From assembly GCF_041734735.1 (NCBI RefSeq), contig NC_134887.1, positions 39,182,878-39,246,877 of the forward strand: DNA of 64,000 nt. Direction: 5' to 3'. The notes beneath the pieces are model-generated. The model searched no databases. It had not been told where the DNA came from and saw nothing but the letters and a program-made list of their open reading frames with translations. Below, in pieces: positions 26,613-38,455 of this stretch (position 1 is the stretch's first letter; every line of letters starts with the position of its first letter). Both the position numbers and the translations under genes were made by a program. The DNA comes from Babylonia areolata (Eukaryota; Mollusca; Gastropoda; Neogastropoda; Buccinidae).

Positions 26613-27482
26613 GTTAGAGGAGGCCAGAAACAGGTTTGATGAAGAGTTGCAGGGTGAAAGCGTTGTGGCTTGTTGGGTCGTTCGCTGTAAGAAGAGCGTT
26701 GAGATGTTTGCTTCGTTGTTTGACTGTGGGGTTGTATGCTTCTTTCAACAATCTCACAGGTAGTGACATTTGTCACCAAGGTTAATTCTGCTTTTTTTTC
26801 TGTGAGTTTTAGTAATGTACCGGATGGATCCTGGGGTTGGATTGCACAAGCAATTTTAATGGTGATAAGTTTGCTTAGCATTCAGAATTTTCCAAAGACT
26901 TTGGAGTTGGGGTATAGTTTTGGCAGATTCTTTGTGCTAAGCAAACTTAGCGCTCTTAAGATTGCCCATGCATCGCAGTCTAGAGGCTTTCGGTGTGACT
27001 GGGCAGAGGTGATGTAGATTTGTGCTAAGTTTTGTAGATACCGGTGATCAAGCAGCCAGCTGAATGGTCCATTTATTATCTGCCATGGAAATCATGATTC
27101 ATTTGTCAGTCCGAGAAAACATATGAGATTTCGCAGGGGTAAATTTGTAGGGTAGATTTGGAGATATCTTTCATTTATTTGTGCCTGTAATTTTCAGAGT
27201 TTTAGATACCAAATTATGAAACAAGAGATTTGTACAGACACATATACAAAGCATTTGTTTTTAGAAAAATCATTGACTCAAACTACTGTTGTGCAGAATA
27301 TTTTGAATGTGTCCTCGCATATTTTGTTCACAGGCAGTAAGTGTTTTAGCTGCACTGACGATGAAGCTATTTATAAAGATGATGCAGAGAATTCGGATTA
27401 TTACTTTGATGTTTGTTGTTGGGGAACATGTGAAAGGAAAGTTACCACACCAGATCATATTCCTTTGTAGTTGCTGGATGTC
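26613..27482. other. AT-rich DNA, nothing recognised
   Basis: I see no exon, repeat or element in this stretch. Confidence 0.4.
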
Positions 27483-27617
27483 ACAGTTTCAGTTTCTAGT
27501 TTCAGTAGCTCAAGGAGGCGTCACTGCGTTCGGACAAATCCATATACGCTACACCACATCTGCCAGGCAGATGCCTGACCAGCGGCATAGCCCAACGCGC
27601 TTAGTCAGGCCTTGAGA
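27483..27617 (-). mobile_element. Family 5 SINE-like repeat
   Basis: CAGTTTCAGTTTC tail and CAGTAGCTCAAGGAGGCGTC through CTTAGTCAGGCCTTGAG, - strand. Confidence 0.85.
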
Positions 27618-27987
27618 AAGAAAAAAAAAGAATGAAAAATATATTTTCAACAAATTTTTTCTTTTAAAAAAATTTTCTTCTGAATTTTCAGTTTTCCTAA
27701 ATAGGAGAGAGAGTTCTGCAGGCAGCTGTGTTTCTGAAACACTCAGGAGTATTTCTCGCTGTTGTTGACAGGTTGTGTCTTTTTTTCAGATAACATTATC
27801 GTTACGCTATGCTTTGGGTTCTCTGAAGACCCGCCACCAAAGATCTCATGCGCTTGGCTCTTTCAGGCCTGGCCTTACAACCACCCTCTTTTCAAAGTAA
27901 CTCTTCCTTCAGCTTCGTCTTTCTGGCCACGCTGTCTGGCCTTCTTGAATTTCTGCTTTACCTTTCATCTCTCAGAGTCAGAATAAG

Positions 27988-28219
27988 TTAACTCTCTCCA
28001 TACGAACGGTGAAAGAGACGACGTTAACAGCATTTCACCCCAATTGCCATCATCAAAATATTGCAGGCGGAAGGCTCTTATACTGAAGAGGTGAATGTTG
28101 ACAAATAATACCACATTTCTGATGATGGAAGCTAAAGGTTGGGTCATTCAGACACCCACTGGACATCCGAGGGGTCTGTGTAGAGGAGAAGAGAGGACTG
28201 GCCGTACTGAGTGAGTTAA
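27988..28219 (-). mobile_element. TTAA MITE, 232-bp family, copy 4
   Basis: Starts TTAACTCTCTCCATACGAAC and ends GCCGTACTGAGTGAGTTAA; inverted relative to copies 1-3. Confidence 0.9.
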
Positions 28220-29019
28220 ACGTGTGTGGTTGTGTGTGTGTGTGTGAATGACTGGCGTGAAAGTATTCTTATTCGTTTCTTGCATAACATTCAGCACTAT
28301 ATATATATATACACTTTTAGTATCATAACATGAGATTTGTATTTTATATTATTAAGAATGTAGCTTGTTTCAAAGTCATAGGCACAAACCTGTCTGCAGA
28401 TGCTCATTATTTTTGAGATATGACAATCTCTTCTTTTTTGGGGGGAGGGGGGGGATAGTTTATATACATCATTGATGACAATGTTATCAATGTGTTGGAG
28501 AGTGTTGGGAAAAGTGATGTGGAGCAGACCGTTGTTTTACAGCATCACTTTGTGTTCACAGATGCTGGTGACTTGTCTAATGATATTTTAGCATTTCGAT
28601 TTTCTTCGCATGCCAAGTGCAATGATGCCAGCGGTAGATTTCACTTTTTTGTGTGTTACACTTTTGCAGCTATACTATTGCTGAAAGAATATGTTAGTGT
28701 AATTTTTTAAAGAGTGTGATTTTGAAAGATTATTTTGACAACAGAAACGTTTCTGGGAATTTACAGATAATTAAGCTGTATCATATCTAATCTATTGAGA
28801 CTCGAGTTGCACATGGTAGGAAAAAATGTATTTTCTGCTCATGCTTTTATTACATTGTGATTGCAGATGCTAAAGACCGCTCCATTCTTTGGCAGCGGAA
28901 CTGCATTTGTGTGACTGTTGTTGGTATTCCTTAGTTTTTTTCTTGATCCTCGAAGATTTTTTTGTTGTTGTTGATTTTTTTGTTTTTTGGGGAGGTTTTT
29001 GTTGTTTTTTTTGTCTCTC

Positions 29020-29465
29020 AGCATTCATGGGAAATAACTCACTTGTACATACAAATGGGGTTTTATGTGCTTGTTTTTCCCCACTTTTAATGTAATCATA
29101 CTCCATTTTCGAGGGTGGCTGGTTATGTTGGGGTTTGTTTTTTTTCCCACATCCCACCTAACACTGACATGGATTCAGGGATCTTTAACGAAAATACTGA
29201 ATTTTCCACACATGTATGCACATGAGGGGGGACTCCGGCACTAGCAGGTATATGCACACATGTTGACTGGGAGTTCGGCAAAGTCTCCACCCTTAAGACC
29301 TACCTCCACCTGGCGCAGCCAGAATTCAAACGGAGGACCCTCAGATTGAAAGTCTCATGGTCTCTCCACCCTTACGACCTCCACCGGGCGCAGCCAGAAT
29401 TCAAACAGAGGACCCTCAGATTGAAAGTCTCATGGTCTGATCACTCAGCTATGGTGCCCATTGAC
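29020..29465 (-). mobile_element. Family 2 SINE, diverged, with duplicated head segment
   Basis: It follows family 2 order on the - strand from near 29025 to GGGCACCATAGCTGAGTG. About 75 bp around box B (29284-29356) is repeated at 29358-29432 (GCAGCCAGAATTCAAAC[G/A]GA, GACCCTCAGATTGAAAGTCT). This is an internal tandem duplication. Confidence 0.75.
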
Positions 29466-29610
29466 CCCCAGGAACTGAACAGTTTTATTTCGGAGTATCG
29501 GGGGATTGACAGTCACAGTTTTCAGAGTGCAAAGATCTTGGCCTGTCATTGTGATGGTGGCTGCACGGTGTTTCACCATTTGACTGTCTAAGCTATTTGT
29601 TATTTTTGCA

Positions 29611-29616
29611 AATAAA
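29611..29616 (+). terminator. Candidate poly(A) signal AATAAA
   Basis: GCAAATAAAATCATTCACCC followed by an A-rich stretch. It is one of several candidate signals for a long TTD14-like 3' UTR, with no other support. Confidence 0.2.
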
Positions 29617-30006
29617 ATCATTCACCCTAAAAAGAAAAGAAAATGATACTGGAAAGTGTGTAAAAGTATATATTTTCTTGAAGGAGAATGAGCAGAGAAT
29701 ATTATTTATCATGTGTTCAGTGTTGTCATCTTGACAGCCATGTTGACATGCTCAACAGCTGTTTGCTTTACAAAATGCAAAGAAGACATATCAAAATCAA
29801 GCCAAAACTTGCTGAGGTATGACTTTGAACACAGATCAAGGCTGTCACCATTTGCAAGGAAGTAAATGTACTCATGTGACCAGCTGGACTCTCGATAATA
29901 CCGCTACCACTAAAGCGCTGATAAATCTGTGCTTGGAAGTGAAAGGTTCAACAGGTCCCCTCCTCCTGTTCCCATTTTCAGAATGGTTGCATCTATTGGC
30001 CATCTG

Positions 30007-30379
30007 GAGTGATGGCCTAGAGGTAGCGAGAGAATCTGAGCGCACTGGTTCGAATCACAGTACAGTCGCCAATATTTTCTCCCCCTCCACTAGACCTTGA
30101 GTGGTGGTCTGGACGCCAGTCATTCGGATGAGACAATAAACAAAGGTCCCGTGTGCATCATGCATTTAGCGCACGTAAAAGAACCCACGACAACAAAAGG
30201 GTAGTTCCTGACAAAATTCTGTAGCAAAATCTACTTCGATAGGAAAAACAAATAAAACTGCAGGCAGGAAAAAATACAGAAAAATGGGTGGCACTGTAGT
30301 GTAGCGACGCGCTCTCCCTGGGGAGAGCAGCCCAAATTTCACACAGAGAAATCTGTTGTGATAAAAAGAAATACAAAGA
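30007..30379 (+). mobile_element. Family 1 SINE, near full length
   Basis: Head GAGTGATGGCCTAGAGGTAG, box B GGTTCGAATCACAG, body with GTGGTCTGGACGCCAGTCA, and tail GATAAAAAGAAATACAAAG. Confidence 0.9.
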
Positions 30380-30381
30380 CG

Positions 30382-30578
30382 CAACAGTAAAGTTGATGAT
30401 ACTTGACTGTGTGGTCCTAGTCTTCCAATTTGACCCCAAAGCACACTCGGATGTGGGTAGGAGTTGAGCCACAGGCTGAAAAAAAAACCTGCCTGTGGTG
30501 GGAATCAAACCCGCATCCTCCAACTTGTTAGTCCATGATGCTAACCACTTTGCCATGGTGGCTGGTCCATTGGTTTGA
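30382..30578 (-). mobile_element. tRNA-derived SINE, family 4 (tRNA-Val-like head)
   Basis: On the - strand: ATGGCAAAGTGGTTAGCATC, an anticodon-like loop GACTAACAAG, and box B GGGTTTGATTCCCACC, then a body ending beside the family 1 SINE tail. The head does not form a clean tRNA acceptor stem, so it is not called as a tRNA gene. Confidence 0.6.
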
Positions 30579-31737
30579 TTTTTTGTTGGGTATTTCCCAA
30601 TCACCTGGTGTCCAACATGCTTGTTGACTTCCAAAAGTGTGTTCCGGTTATTTTGGTGATGATGCGAGTCTCATATTGGGCGTGGTTTTTTTAATGTTTA
30701 TATATATACATGCAGTTTGGCGTTATTTGGTGTGTTTCGATTGCTGCATGTTAATGCTTTTTTATTTATTCTTGTCGGTGAACATACTGGTTTCTGAATA
30801 ACTGCTTGTGCTGCCATAGTGTGAGTTTTGTTGATTTGAGTTATCTTCCAATGCGTCAGATTGCCCTTGTAATGAGCCCTGTTTAGGCAGCAGTCACAGG
30901 TGTGTTTTTTTGCACTTGTTGTTGTAGGTTTCTTACTGCAGTGATATTCTCCAGAAACGTCCTCTCTTTACTCCCTAGGAGGAATTTTGTTTAATGTCCC
31001 GTCACACATATCGGTGATTGAAGACATTTTGTTAAAGTATTTATGAATACATCTGAGTATTACCGGTTAGAAGGGGTGGGAGATGTGGATGAATGGAGGG
31101 TTGGGAGAAACTGGGCAAATGAGGGTAAAAATGTGGGTGAAATTTGGAAGGAAAAAACAAACAAAAAAACCCCTCTAAATACAGTTACAGGAAATTTCTT
31201 AAAGGACTTCGTAAAAGAGAAGTCGTTAAACTGACAAGCGAAACAACTGATAATAAATGCAAAAAGTCAAAAACATCAACGTTCTCAGTCACTTGTGAAG
31301 ACACACTTTCGTGTACAAAAGGCTTCATCAAGCTACAGTGAAAAATTATACGCTCAATTTTCAGGTTACTAAAGCATATGCACTTGACATTAGAACAATA
31401 CTTACTCCCTAGTTATTCTTTCGGAGTGCAGTGTAGGCGTTATAATCTTTTTTTTTTTTTGTTGTTGTTGTATTGATCCTGGGTCGTAGTCCTGTGTGTT
31501 AGCACTTGTTGTTGTCTGTGTATGGAAAAGCGAGGCACCAGTGCTGTCAACATGATCTCAGCCCTGCTGTAGCCGACCCATGTGTGGCCAGGTGGGCTGT
31601 ACATAAAACATGACAAGAAAAGGGTTTTTCTTCATTTGACTTGCGTGTTTTGAAGGAGGTGGTTTGATCACTACGTCCAGTTGTCTGCCGTTAAAGACGT
31701 CCAGTTGTCTGCCAGTTTTTTTTTTTTGTTTTTTTTT

Positions 31738-31870
31738 TTTTTCTCACGGCCTGACTAAGTGCGTTGAGTTACGCTGCTGGTCAGGCATCTACTTGGCAGA
31801 TGTGGTGTAGCGTATATGGATTTGTCTGAACGCAGTGACGCCTCCTTGAGCTACTGAAACTGAAACTGAA
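31738..31870 (+). mobile_element. Family 5 SINE-like repeat, sense strand
   Basis: GGCCTGACTAAGTGCGTTGA through CTTGAGCTACTGAAACTGAA, preceded by T-rich sequence. Confidence 0.85.
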
Positions 31871-32204
31871 AACTTTAGAGACTTGAGCGAGATAGTTAAT
31901 CAAGAGTTGTTGAGTTTACTATTGTATTTGGCCGATGCCTACAAGGTCAAGTTGTTCACGGCGCGGGTTTTGGTTCGCTGAAGGTTGCTTTGTTTTGGGG
32001 GGTGAGGGTTGGGGGTCGTCTTTGGGGTGAGATTGAAAGTATGTCATTCTTGAGGCGGAAATATGAACTGCCTGGTCCAGAGATCTGAAAAGTATTGTGT
32101 GTAGGACCATGCTGGTAGAGCGCTTACGATGACTGGGAATAAAACCTGAATGATTAGCGTTTGTCTCGGTGAGCTCCAAACAGCTGGTGTTAAAGAAACA
32201 TCCT

Positions 32205-32715
32205 GTCATAATGAGAAATAGCTCTTTATGTCATAAACAAAACAGATCTTCCTAATTGTCATGATAAGAAATGACTCCTAATGACTGTCATAAAAGAAAC
32301 AGATCCTAATTGTCATGATAAGAAATAGCTCCTAATGACTGTCATAAAAGAAACGGATCCTAATTGTCATGATGAGTAATAGCTCCTAATGACTGTCATA
32401 AAAGAAACAGATCCTAATTGTCATAATAAGAAATAGCTCCTAATGACTGTCATAAAAGAAACGGATCCTAATTGTCATAATAAGAAATAGCTCCTAATGA
32501 CTGTCATAAAAGAAACGGATCCTAATTGTCATGATATGAAATAGCTCCTAATGACTGTCATAAAAGAAACATATCCTAATTGTCATGATATGAAATAGCT
32601 CCTAATGACTGTCATAAAAGAAAGGGATCCTAATTGTCATGATATGAAATAGCTCCTAATGACTGTCATAAAAGAAACGGATCCTAATTGTCATGATAAG
32701 AAACCCTCCAAATGA
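32205..32715. repeat. 54-bp tandem array, about nine units
   Basis: Unit begins TAATGACTGTCATAAAAGAA, continues ACGGATCCTAATTGTCATGA and ends TAAGAAATAGCTCC. Most units differ by only a few bases; a more diverged unit lies at each end. Each unit contains TGTCAT twice. Confidence 0.93.
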
Positions 32716-33319
32716 TTGTCATGACAATTCTTTTCCACCTTCACTGATATTAGTTTGTGTTTTGTCAGGTTCAGGAAACATGCTTCTGTCTAGAAGCGCG
32801 CATTATGCTCATGTGGCAAGTTTGTGTTCCCACCTGTATGCCCTTGGTTTTATATGGTTTGCGGAATTTTGACAGCCTTTTGATTAAGGTTTCACACAGC
32901 TCACTGTTCTGACCACCCTCTTATCATCTCAAAAGTGTTCAGTAAATGGCAGGTTTTTTTGTCTCAACCCTGTTACAAATACTTGGATGTTAATTTATAG
33001 GAGATTTTCAACCTGGATATATTGCATACAGTCCACAAGCTTGCCATAAGTGTGATGTGCCTTAGCAACAGCATATGAATAATGCAGAGAATGATTTCTT
33101 GATTTTTGTGTGGTTTTTGGTGTGTTTTTTTGTTTGTTTTTTAATCCTGGTACAACAGATATAAATCTACAATTTTCATATCATTGAAATCAGCAAGTCT
33201 GCCATGATCACAGCAGTAGAGGTCGGATATTTGAAAGCTTAGCAAGTTGGTGCCATTGCATTGTCAAAGGAGATTTTTTTTTTCCCTTTTTTTTATCATT
33301 TGCATGGCTGTGTGAATGT

Positions 33320-33547
33320 AAAACGTATGTAAAAGAACCCACGGCAACAAAAAGGTTAGTCCGGGCAAAATTCTGTAGAAAAATCCACTTCGATAGGAAA
33401 AACAAATAAAACTGTACGTACGCATGAAAAAAAAAAAAAAAAAAATGGGTGGCGCTGTTGTGTAGCGACACGCTCTCCCTGGGGAGAGCAGCCCGAATTT
33501 CACACAGAGAAATCTGTTGTGATAAAAAGAAATACAAATACAAATAT
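33320..33547 (+). mobile_element. Family 1 SINE, 5'-truncated
   Basis: GTAAAAGAACCCACGGCAAC, TCGATAGGAAAAACAAATAA, a 20-bp A run, TGGGTGGCGCTG, CTCTCCCTGGGGAGAGCAGC, and tail AAATACAAATACAAAT. Confidence 0.88.
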
Positions 33548-33934
33548 CGATAGCATTGGGGTACAGATGTTTATGTCAATGTTTTTAACGTGTGTTGTGT
33601 CAGTGTTTTTGACTTCTATTGACACGGTTGTGTGTGTGTGAGCTTGTTACTGTACAAATGTGTTATGTCAGGTTGTTTAATTTTTTTTTGCTTATTTGTC
33701 TTCTCTGTTTCTATCTGAAGGTTTTAATGCATAATCATGGATGGGGCAGTGATCTTTTTTGACCTTTTGCATATTTTAATTTTGCAATCTCTTGTTGAAA
33801 AAGTGTACGAAAAATGGATTATCATGAGTAGTGCTGCCTTGGCTTTTTGTCAAGGTGGCGGCATTATGTTTTTGTGTGCACGATTTCCTGCATTAGGAGC
33901 AGATTCTTCCATTTTTTCGCTTGGGTTTGGTAGT

Positions 33935-35275
33935 GTGTTGACTTTTGTGTCAATTTCACATGTATTCAAGTTTGATAGAGTGTTCGATTTTGTGTCAATT
34001 TCACATGCATTCAAGTTTGATAGAGTGTTCGACTTTTGTGTCGATTTCACATGCATTCAAGTTTGATAGAGTGTTTGACTTTTGTGTCAATTTCACACGT
34101 ATTCAAGTTTGATAGAGTGTTTGACTTTTGTGTCAATTTCACATGTATTCAAGTTTGATAGAGTGTTCGATTTGTGTCAATTTCACATGCATTCAAGTTT
34201 GATAGAGTGTTCGATTTGTGTCAATTTCACATGCATTCAAGTTTGATAGAGTGTTCGATTTGTGTCAATTTCACATGCATTCAAGTTTGATAGAGTGTTT
34301 GACTTTTGTGTCAATTTCACACGTATTCAAGTTTGATAGAGTGTTCGACTTTTGTGTCAATTTCACATGTATTCAAGTTTGATAGAGTGTTCGACTTTTG
34401 TGTCGATTTCACATGCATTCAAGTTTGATAGAGTGTTTGACTTTTGTGTCGATTTCACTTGCATTCAAGTTTGATAGAGTGTTTGACTTTTGTGTCAATT
34501 TCACATGCATTCAAGTTTGATAGAGTGTTCGACTTTTGTGTCAATTTCACACGTATTCAAGTTTGATAGAGTGTTTGACTTTTGTGTCAATTTCACATGT
34601 ATTCAAGTTTGATAGAGTGTTCGATTTGTGTCAATTTCACATGCATTCAAGTTTGATAGAGTGTTTGACTTTTGTGTCAATTTCACACGTATTCAAGTTT
34701 GATAGAGTGTTCGACTTTTGTGTCAATTTCACATGTATTCAAGTTTGATAGAGTGTTCGACTTTTGTGTCGATTTCACATGCATTCAAGTTTGATAGAGT
34801 GTTTGACTTTTGTGTCAATTTCACATGCATTCAAGTTTGATAGAGTGTTCGACTTTTGTGTCGATTTCACATGCATTCAAGTTTGATAGAGTGTTTGACT
34901 TTTGTGTCAATTTCACATGTATTCAAGTTTGATAGAGTGTTCGATTTGTGTCAATTTCACATGCATTCAAGTTTGATAGAGTGTTCGACTTTTGTGTCGA
35001 TTTCACATGCATTCAAGTTTGATAGAGTGTTTGACTTTTGTGTCAATTTCACACGTATTCAAGTTTGATAGAGTGTTCGACTTTTGTGTCAATTTCACAT
35101 GCATTCAAGTTTGATAGTGTGTTCGACTTTTGTGTCGATTTCACATGCATTCAAGTTTGATAGTGTGTTCGACTTTTGTGTCGATTTCACATGCATTCAA
35201 GTTTGATAGTGTGTTCGACTTTTGTGTCGATTTCACATGCGTTCAAGTTTGATAGTGTGTTCGACTTTTGTGCCG
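33935..35275. repeat. 46-bp minisatellite (with 43-bp variants), about 29 units
   Basis: Unit: GACTTTTGTGTCAATTTCAC, ATGCATTCAAGTTTGATAGA, GTGTTC. Units lacking 3 bp (CGATTTGTGTC) occur among them. The last units have GATAGTGTG in place of GATAGAGTG. A block of units at 34253 recurs at 34621, a shift of 368 bp (8 x 46). Repeated peptide frames here are artefacts. Confidence 0.95.
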
Positions 35276-35299
35276 ATTTCTGATGTAATTTTTGGTTGC

Positions 35300-35420
35300 A
35301 TCTCCCACTCCCACATTTACTTGTACCTATTAGTGGGGGTTTTTGGGGGTTTTTTAACGTGTATGTTTTTATCCTGCCATTTTAGACTGCCATACTCTCT
35401 TTTATGGAGTTTGTGTAGAT
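35300..35420 (-). mobile_element. Family 2 SINE 3' remnant, diverged
   Basis: CTCCCACTCCCACATTTACT, TTTTTAACGTGTATG and GACTGCCATACTCTCTTTTA follow family 2 order on the - strand. Confidence 0.55.
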
Positions 35421-35667
35421 TCGTTATAAACTTGTTTGCAAACTTGTTTGCAGTTTTGGGACTTTTTGGGGGGGGTGGCACTGTGAGCCCTGATATCGTG
35501 TGCATGGTTGGCTTTAGTGTGAAGGAAGCTTGAGTGCATTGTGAGGGGTAGGGGGGGTGGGGAGTCCACTTTGAAGTTTGTGACACTGTTGTCACTCAGT
35601 ACTTGTTGCTTCCTTCTAAGACACGTGTCACCCAGTGTTGTCTCTTTCTCTTCTTTGTCGTCGTTCT

Positions 35668-35790
35668 CAAGGCCTGACTAAGCGCGTTGGGTTACGCTGC
35701 TGGTCAGGCATCTGCTTGGCAGATGTGGTGTAGCGTATATGGATTTGTCCGAACGCAGTGACGCCTCCTTGAGCTACTGATACTGAAACT
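35668..35790 (+). mobile_element. Family 5 SINE-like repeat, sense strand
   Basis: CTCAAGGCCTGACTAAGCGC through CCTTGAGCTACTGATACTGA. It abuts the next SINE. Confidence 0.88.
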
Positions 35791-35792
35791 GT

Positions 35793-36212
35793 CGTCGTTC
35801 GTGGGCTGGGACTCCCACGTTCACTCATATACACAAGCGGGCTTTTACGTGTATGACCATTCTTTACCACCTCAATGTAGGCAGTATTTCTTCAATTTTT
35901 GTGTGTGGGGGAGGGGGAGGGGGGCGTTGGGGGCTGAGGGGGTATGTATGCTGGATATGTTCTTGTTTCCATAACCCACCAAATGCTGACATGGATATAC
36001 AGGATCTTTTAACGTATGTATTCGATCATCTGCATGCGTATAACACACAAAAGGGGGTTCAGGCACGTTGCAGGTCTGTACGTTTGTTGACCTGGGAGAT
36101 TGGGGAAAAAAAAAAGAGAAAAATCTCCATCCTTTACCCACCAGGCGCCATGTCCGGGAACAGAACCTTCAGATCAAAAGTCCAATCGCTTAGACTATTC
36201 AGCATCTATCCT
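35793..36212 (-). mobile_element. Family 2 SINE, near full length
   Basis: GTGGGCTGGGACTCCCACGT, GGGCTTTTACGTGTATGACC, CATAACCCACCAAATGCTGA and CTTTACCCACCAGGCGCCAT, with a diverged head ending near 36212. G-rich and A-rich insertions are present in the body. Confidence 0.8.
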
Positions 36213-36392
36213 GTCTCTGTTTTATATCCTTGAGAGGAAAAAAAAATGTCCTCTGTATTCCCAGTAAGCCAGTTTTCTAGTGTTGTAACAGCAGTCTCTT
36301 GGAGGGGGGTGGGTGGGGGAAGTCCCAAGTTGAAGCTATAGGCTTCACAAAAAGTGAAGGACCACTTCATAACAGCATTGAATACACAAACA

Positions 36393-36540
36393 TGCCGTTT
36401 CAGGTACACATGCACCATGTAGAGCTTTCAGGTACACATGCACCATGCAGAACTTTCAGGTACACATGCACCATGTAGAGCTTTCAGTTACACATGCACC
36501 ATGCAGAACGTTCAGGTACACATGCACCATGTAGAGCTTG
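36393..36540. repeat. 28- to 29-bp tandem repeat, about five units
   Basis: CAGGTACACATGCACCATG followed by [T/C]AGA[G/A]C[T/G]TT. The units alternate GTAGAGC and GCAGAAC. Confidence 0.88.
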
Positions 36541-37388
36541 AAAGAAAAAGCGTTTGAAGAACGAAATGTTTGAGCCAAAAATTTACAATAATTCAGTAGA
36601 TGGTAACTGTGGTTCATCATTGTAAAAACTGGAAGTGCACATGCACGAAAGCTACCTCTGGTCATGAGTGGCATTCATTCATTGCTTTAGCTGCATACAC
36701 CATTGTTTCGCTGAAAAATACAGCATTGTTTCACTGTGCCCAGGTGGCCCTTTGTTTTATGATCACTATTTTTATTCACCAGTGTTCATCCCCTCCAAGA
36801 CATGTGTGGAAAAAAAAAGAAGAAAAAATCTTCATTCAAGAGCTCTTTGAGCCCTTGTCTACCACCCATGTTTATAGATTTTTTTTGATTTTATGAAAAA
36901 TGTGATTTGACAATTAGGTGTCGGCATTTCTTCTTCTTCTTCTTCTTTGCAATGAATGTTATATTATTAAACCAGAAAACATACACCAAGTTCCAGAAAA
37001 GATCATCACCATCACAAATATGGGGGAAAAAACGACGCTACAGCAAAAATCAGCGTGTAAAGGTTCTTGACAAACAACATGAAACCCCTCTCGCCCCCTT
37101 CTTCTTCTTTTTTTTTTTTTTTTTTTTTTTAAGAATGTAAACAGAAGATTTAGGGGGAAAAAAGGATTTCAATGTCATCAAGAAAGATGTGTTATAATTG
37201 AGTGTGTGCGTGTGTTTTCATGTGTTCATGTTTTGCATATACATATAGAGAATATTTCTTTATTTATGTTGTGACTTTGCTGTACATTTTCATGTTGTGT
37301 GCTCTGTTTTGCTGTTGTGCTTATAACCTGTTCGCACCAGAGATTTCAGCTCGCATTGATTTCTTGATGAGATTAAAAAAAAAAAAAT

Positions 37389-37394
37389 AATAAA
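37389..37394 (+). terminator. Candidate distal poly(A) signal, + strand
   Basis: AATAAA in AATAATAAAGTGAATCTGAT after an A-rich run. It is the last candidate before the - strand candidate at 38450. Confidence 0.25.
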
Positions 37395-37522
37395 GTGAAT
37401 CTGATTCTGATGTTGGGCTCAAAACTGTTTGGGATTTAGAAGACAAATTTTGCTCTTTTTTTTTTCCTTTCATGTTTGTTTCTGTTTGAAATGTGGTTGT
37501 TGGTTTACATTTTCTTTTCAGC

Positions 37523-37524
<2 letters not shown>

Positions 37525-37559
<35 letters not shown>
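37525..37559. repeat. (GT)n microsatellite
   Basis: A perfect GT run of about 34 bp. Confidence 0.95.
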
Positions 37560-37561
<2 letters not shown>

Positions 37562-38449
37562 TTATACTCGCATTCATAGCTTAATATGGCAGACGGCCAA
37601 CATACTTTGTGGAGACAAAGATTTGTCGTTATTGTTGTTTTTATTTTTGCTTCTTGTTGTTGTTGTTTTCTTAAGCAGACATCTGAGTTCATACAGGTTT
37701 AATTTTTTTTTTTTTTTAAAGATTTTGTAAACGAAAAATGATACACCTTTTTAAAGTCTTTAAAAAAACCCAGAAGACCTAGGTTTGTAAAAATCTTAAA
37801 ATTTCGCTGTCTATACTATTCAAACAAACAAACAAACAAAAAATCATACATCATCTCTGTCACTGATTAAAAGTATAGCAGAAAAATCTTCCACCCTGAA
37901 TTTGATTTCTTAGATAATAAAAGAAAAAGCTAGGAATTGCCCAGCTGAAATCGCTGTTCATGCAAGGGGCGTAAGCCAGTCATGTGTAAACAGCCTCAAA
38001 AACTATCCCCCCCCAACCCACCCCACATCCCCCTCTGTTGGTTTTAACCCTGGGGTCATTCTGGGCTAGCCTTGAATGACTCCTTGGGTCATTTGAGGCC
38101 AGTCAAGATCAACCCCTTCTTGGTAATTAACCCCCTTTGAATGGGTTTAATGAAGCTATTAAAACAGGAAGTGGGGATCATTCCGCAGAACAGGAATATT
38201 AACAACTAAAAACGAATCTTCAAAAAGACAACGACAACACACAATACATAAACCCACATATAAAACATATATATGAACAAAATAAATATAACACACTTTC
38301 ATTCTCTTCTTCAAACACACAAACATGAACACACACATTCACATGCCCAGAAAGATACGCACGCACACAAATCGAGAAACACACACATGCCAAGAAACAC
38401 ACACACACCAAAACACAGAGAAACATACACATGCTATTTGAAAGTTAAC

Positions 38450-38455
38450 TTTATT
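38450..38455 (-). terminator. Candidate poly(A) signal, - strand
   Basis: TTTATT on the + strand (AATAAA on the -) in GAATAAAGTTAACTTTCAAA. It faces the + strand candidate at 37389. It would give NUDT9 a 5.4-kb 3' UTR. Nearer TTTATT sites at 41771 and 41789 are alternatives. Confidence 0.25.

Noticed and set aside
30485-30560. A functional tRNA-Val gene on the - strand
   Set aside because: Box A and box B-like sequences are present, but there is no convincing acceptor stem and the sequence continues into a SINE body.
33737-35068. Repeat protein with FDRVFDFCV-type units
   Set aside because: The 46-bp unit is not a multiple of three, so the frame rotates through stops; the short frames come from the satellite.
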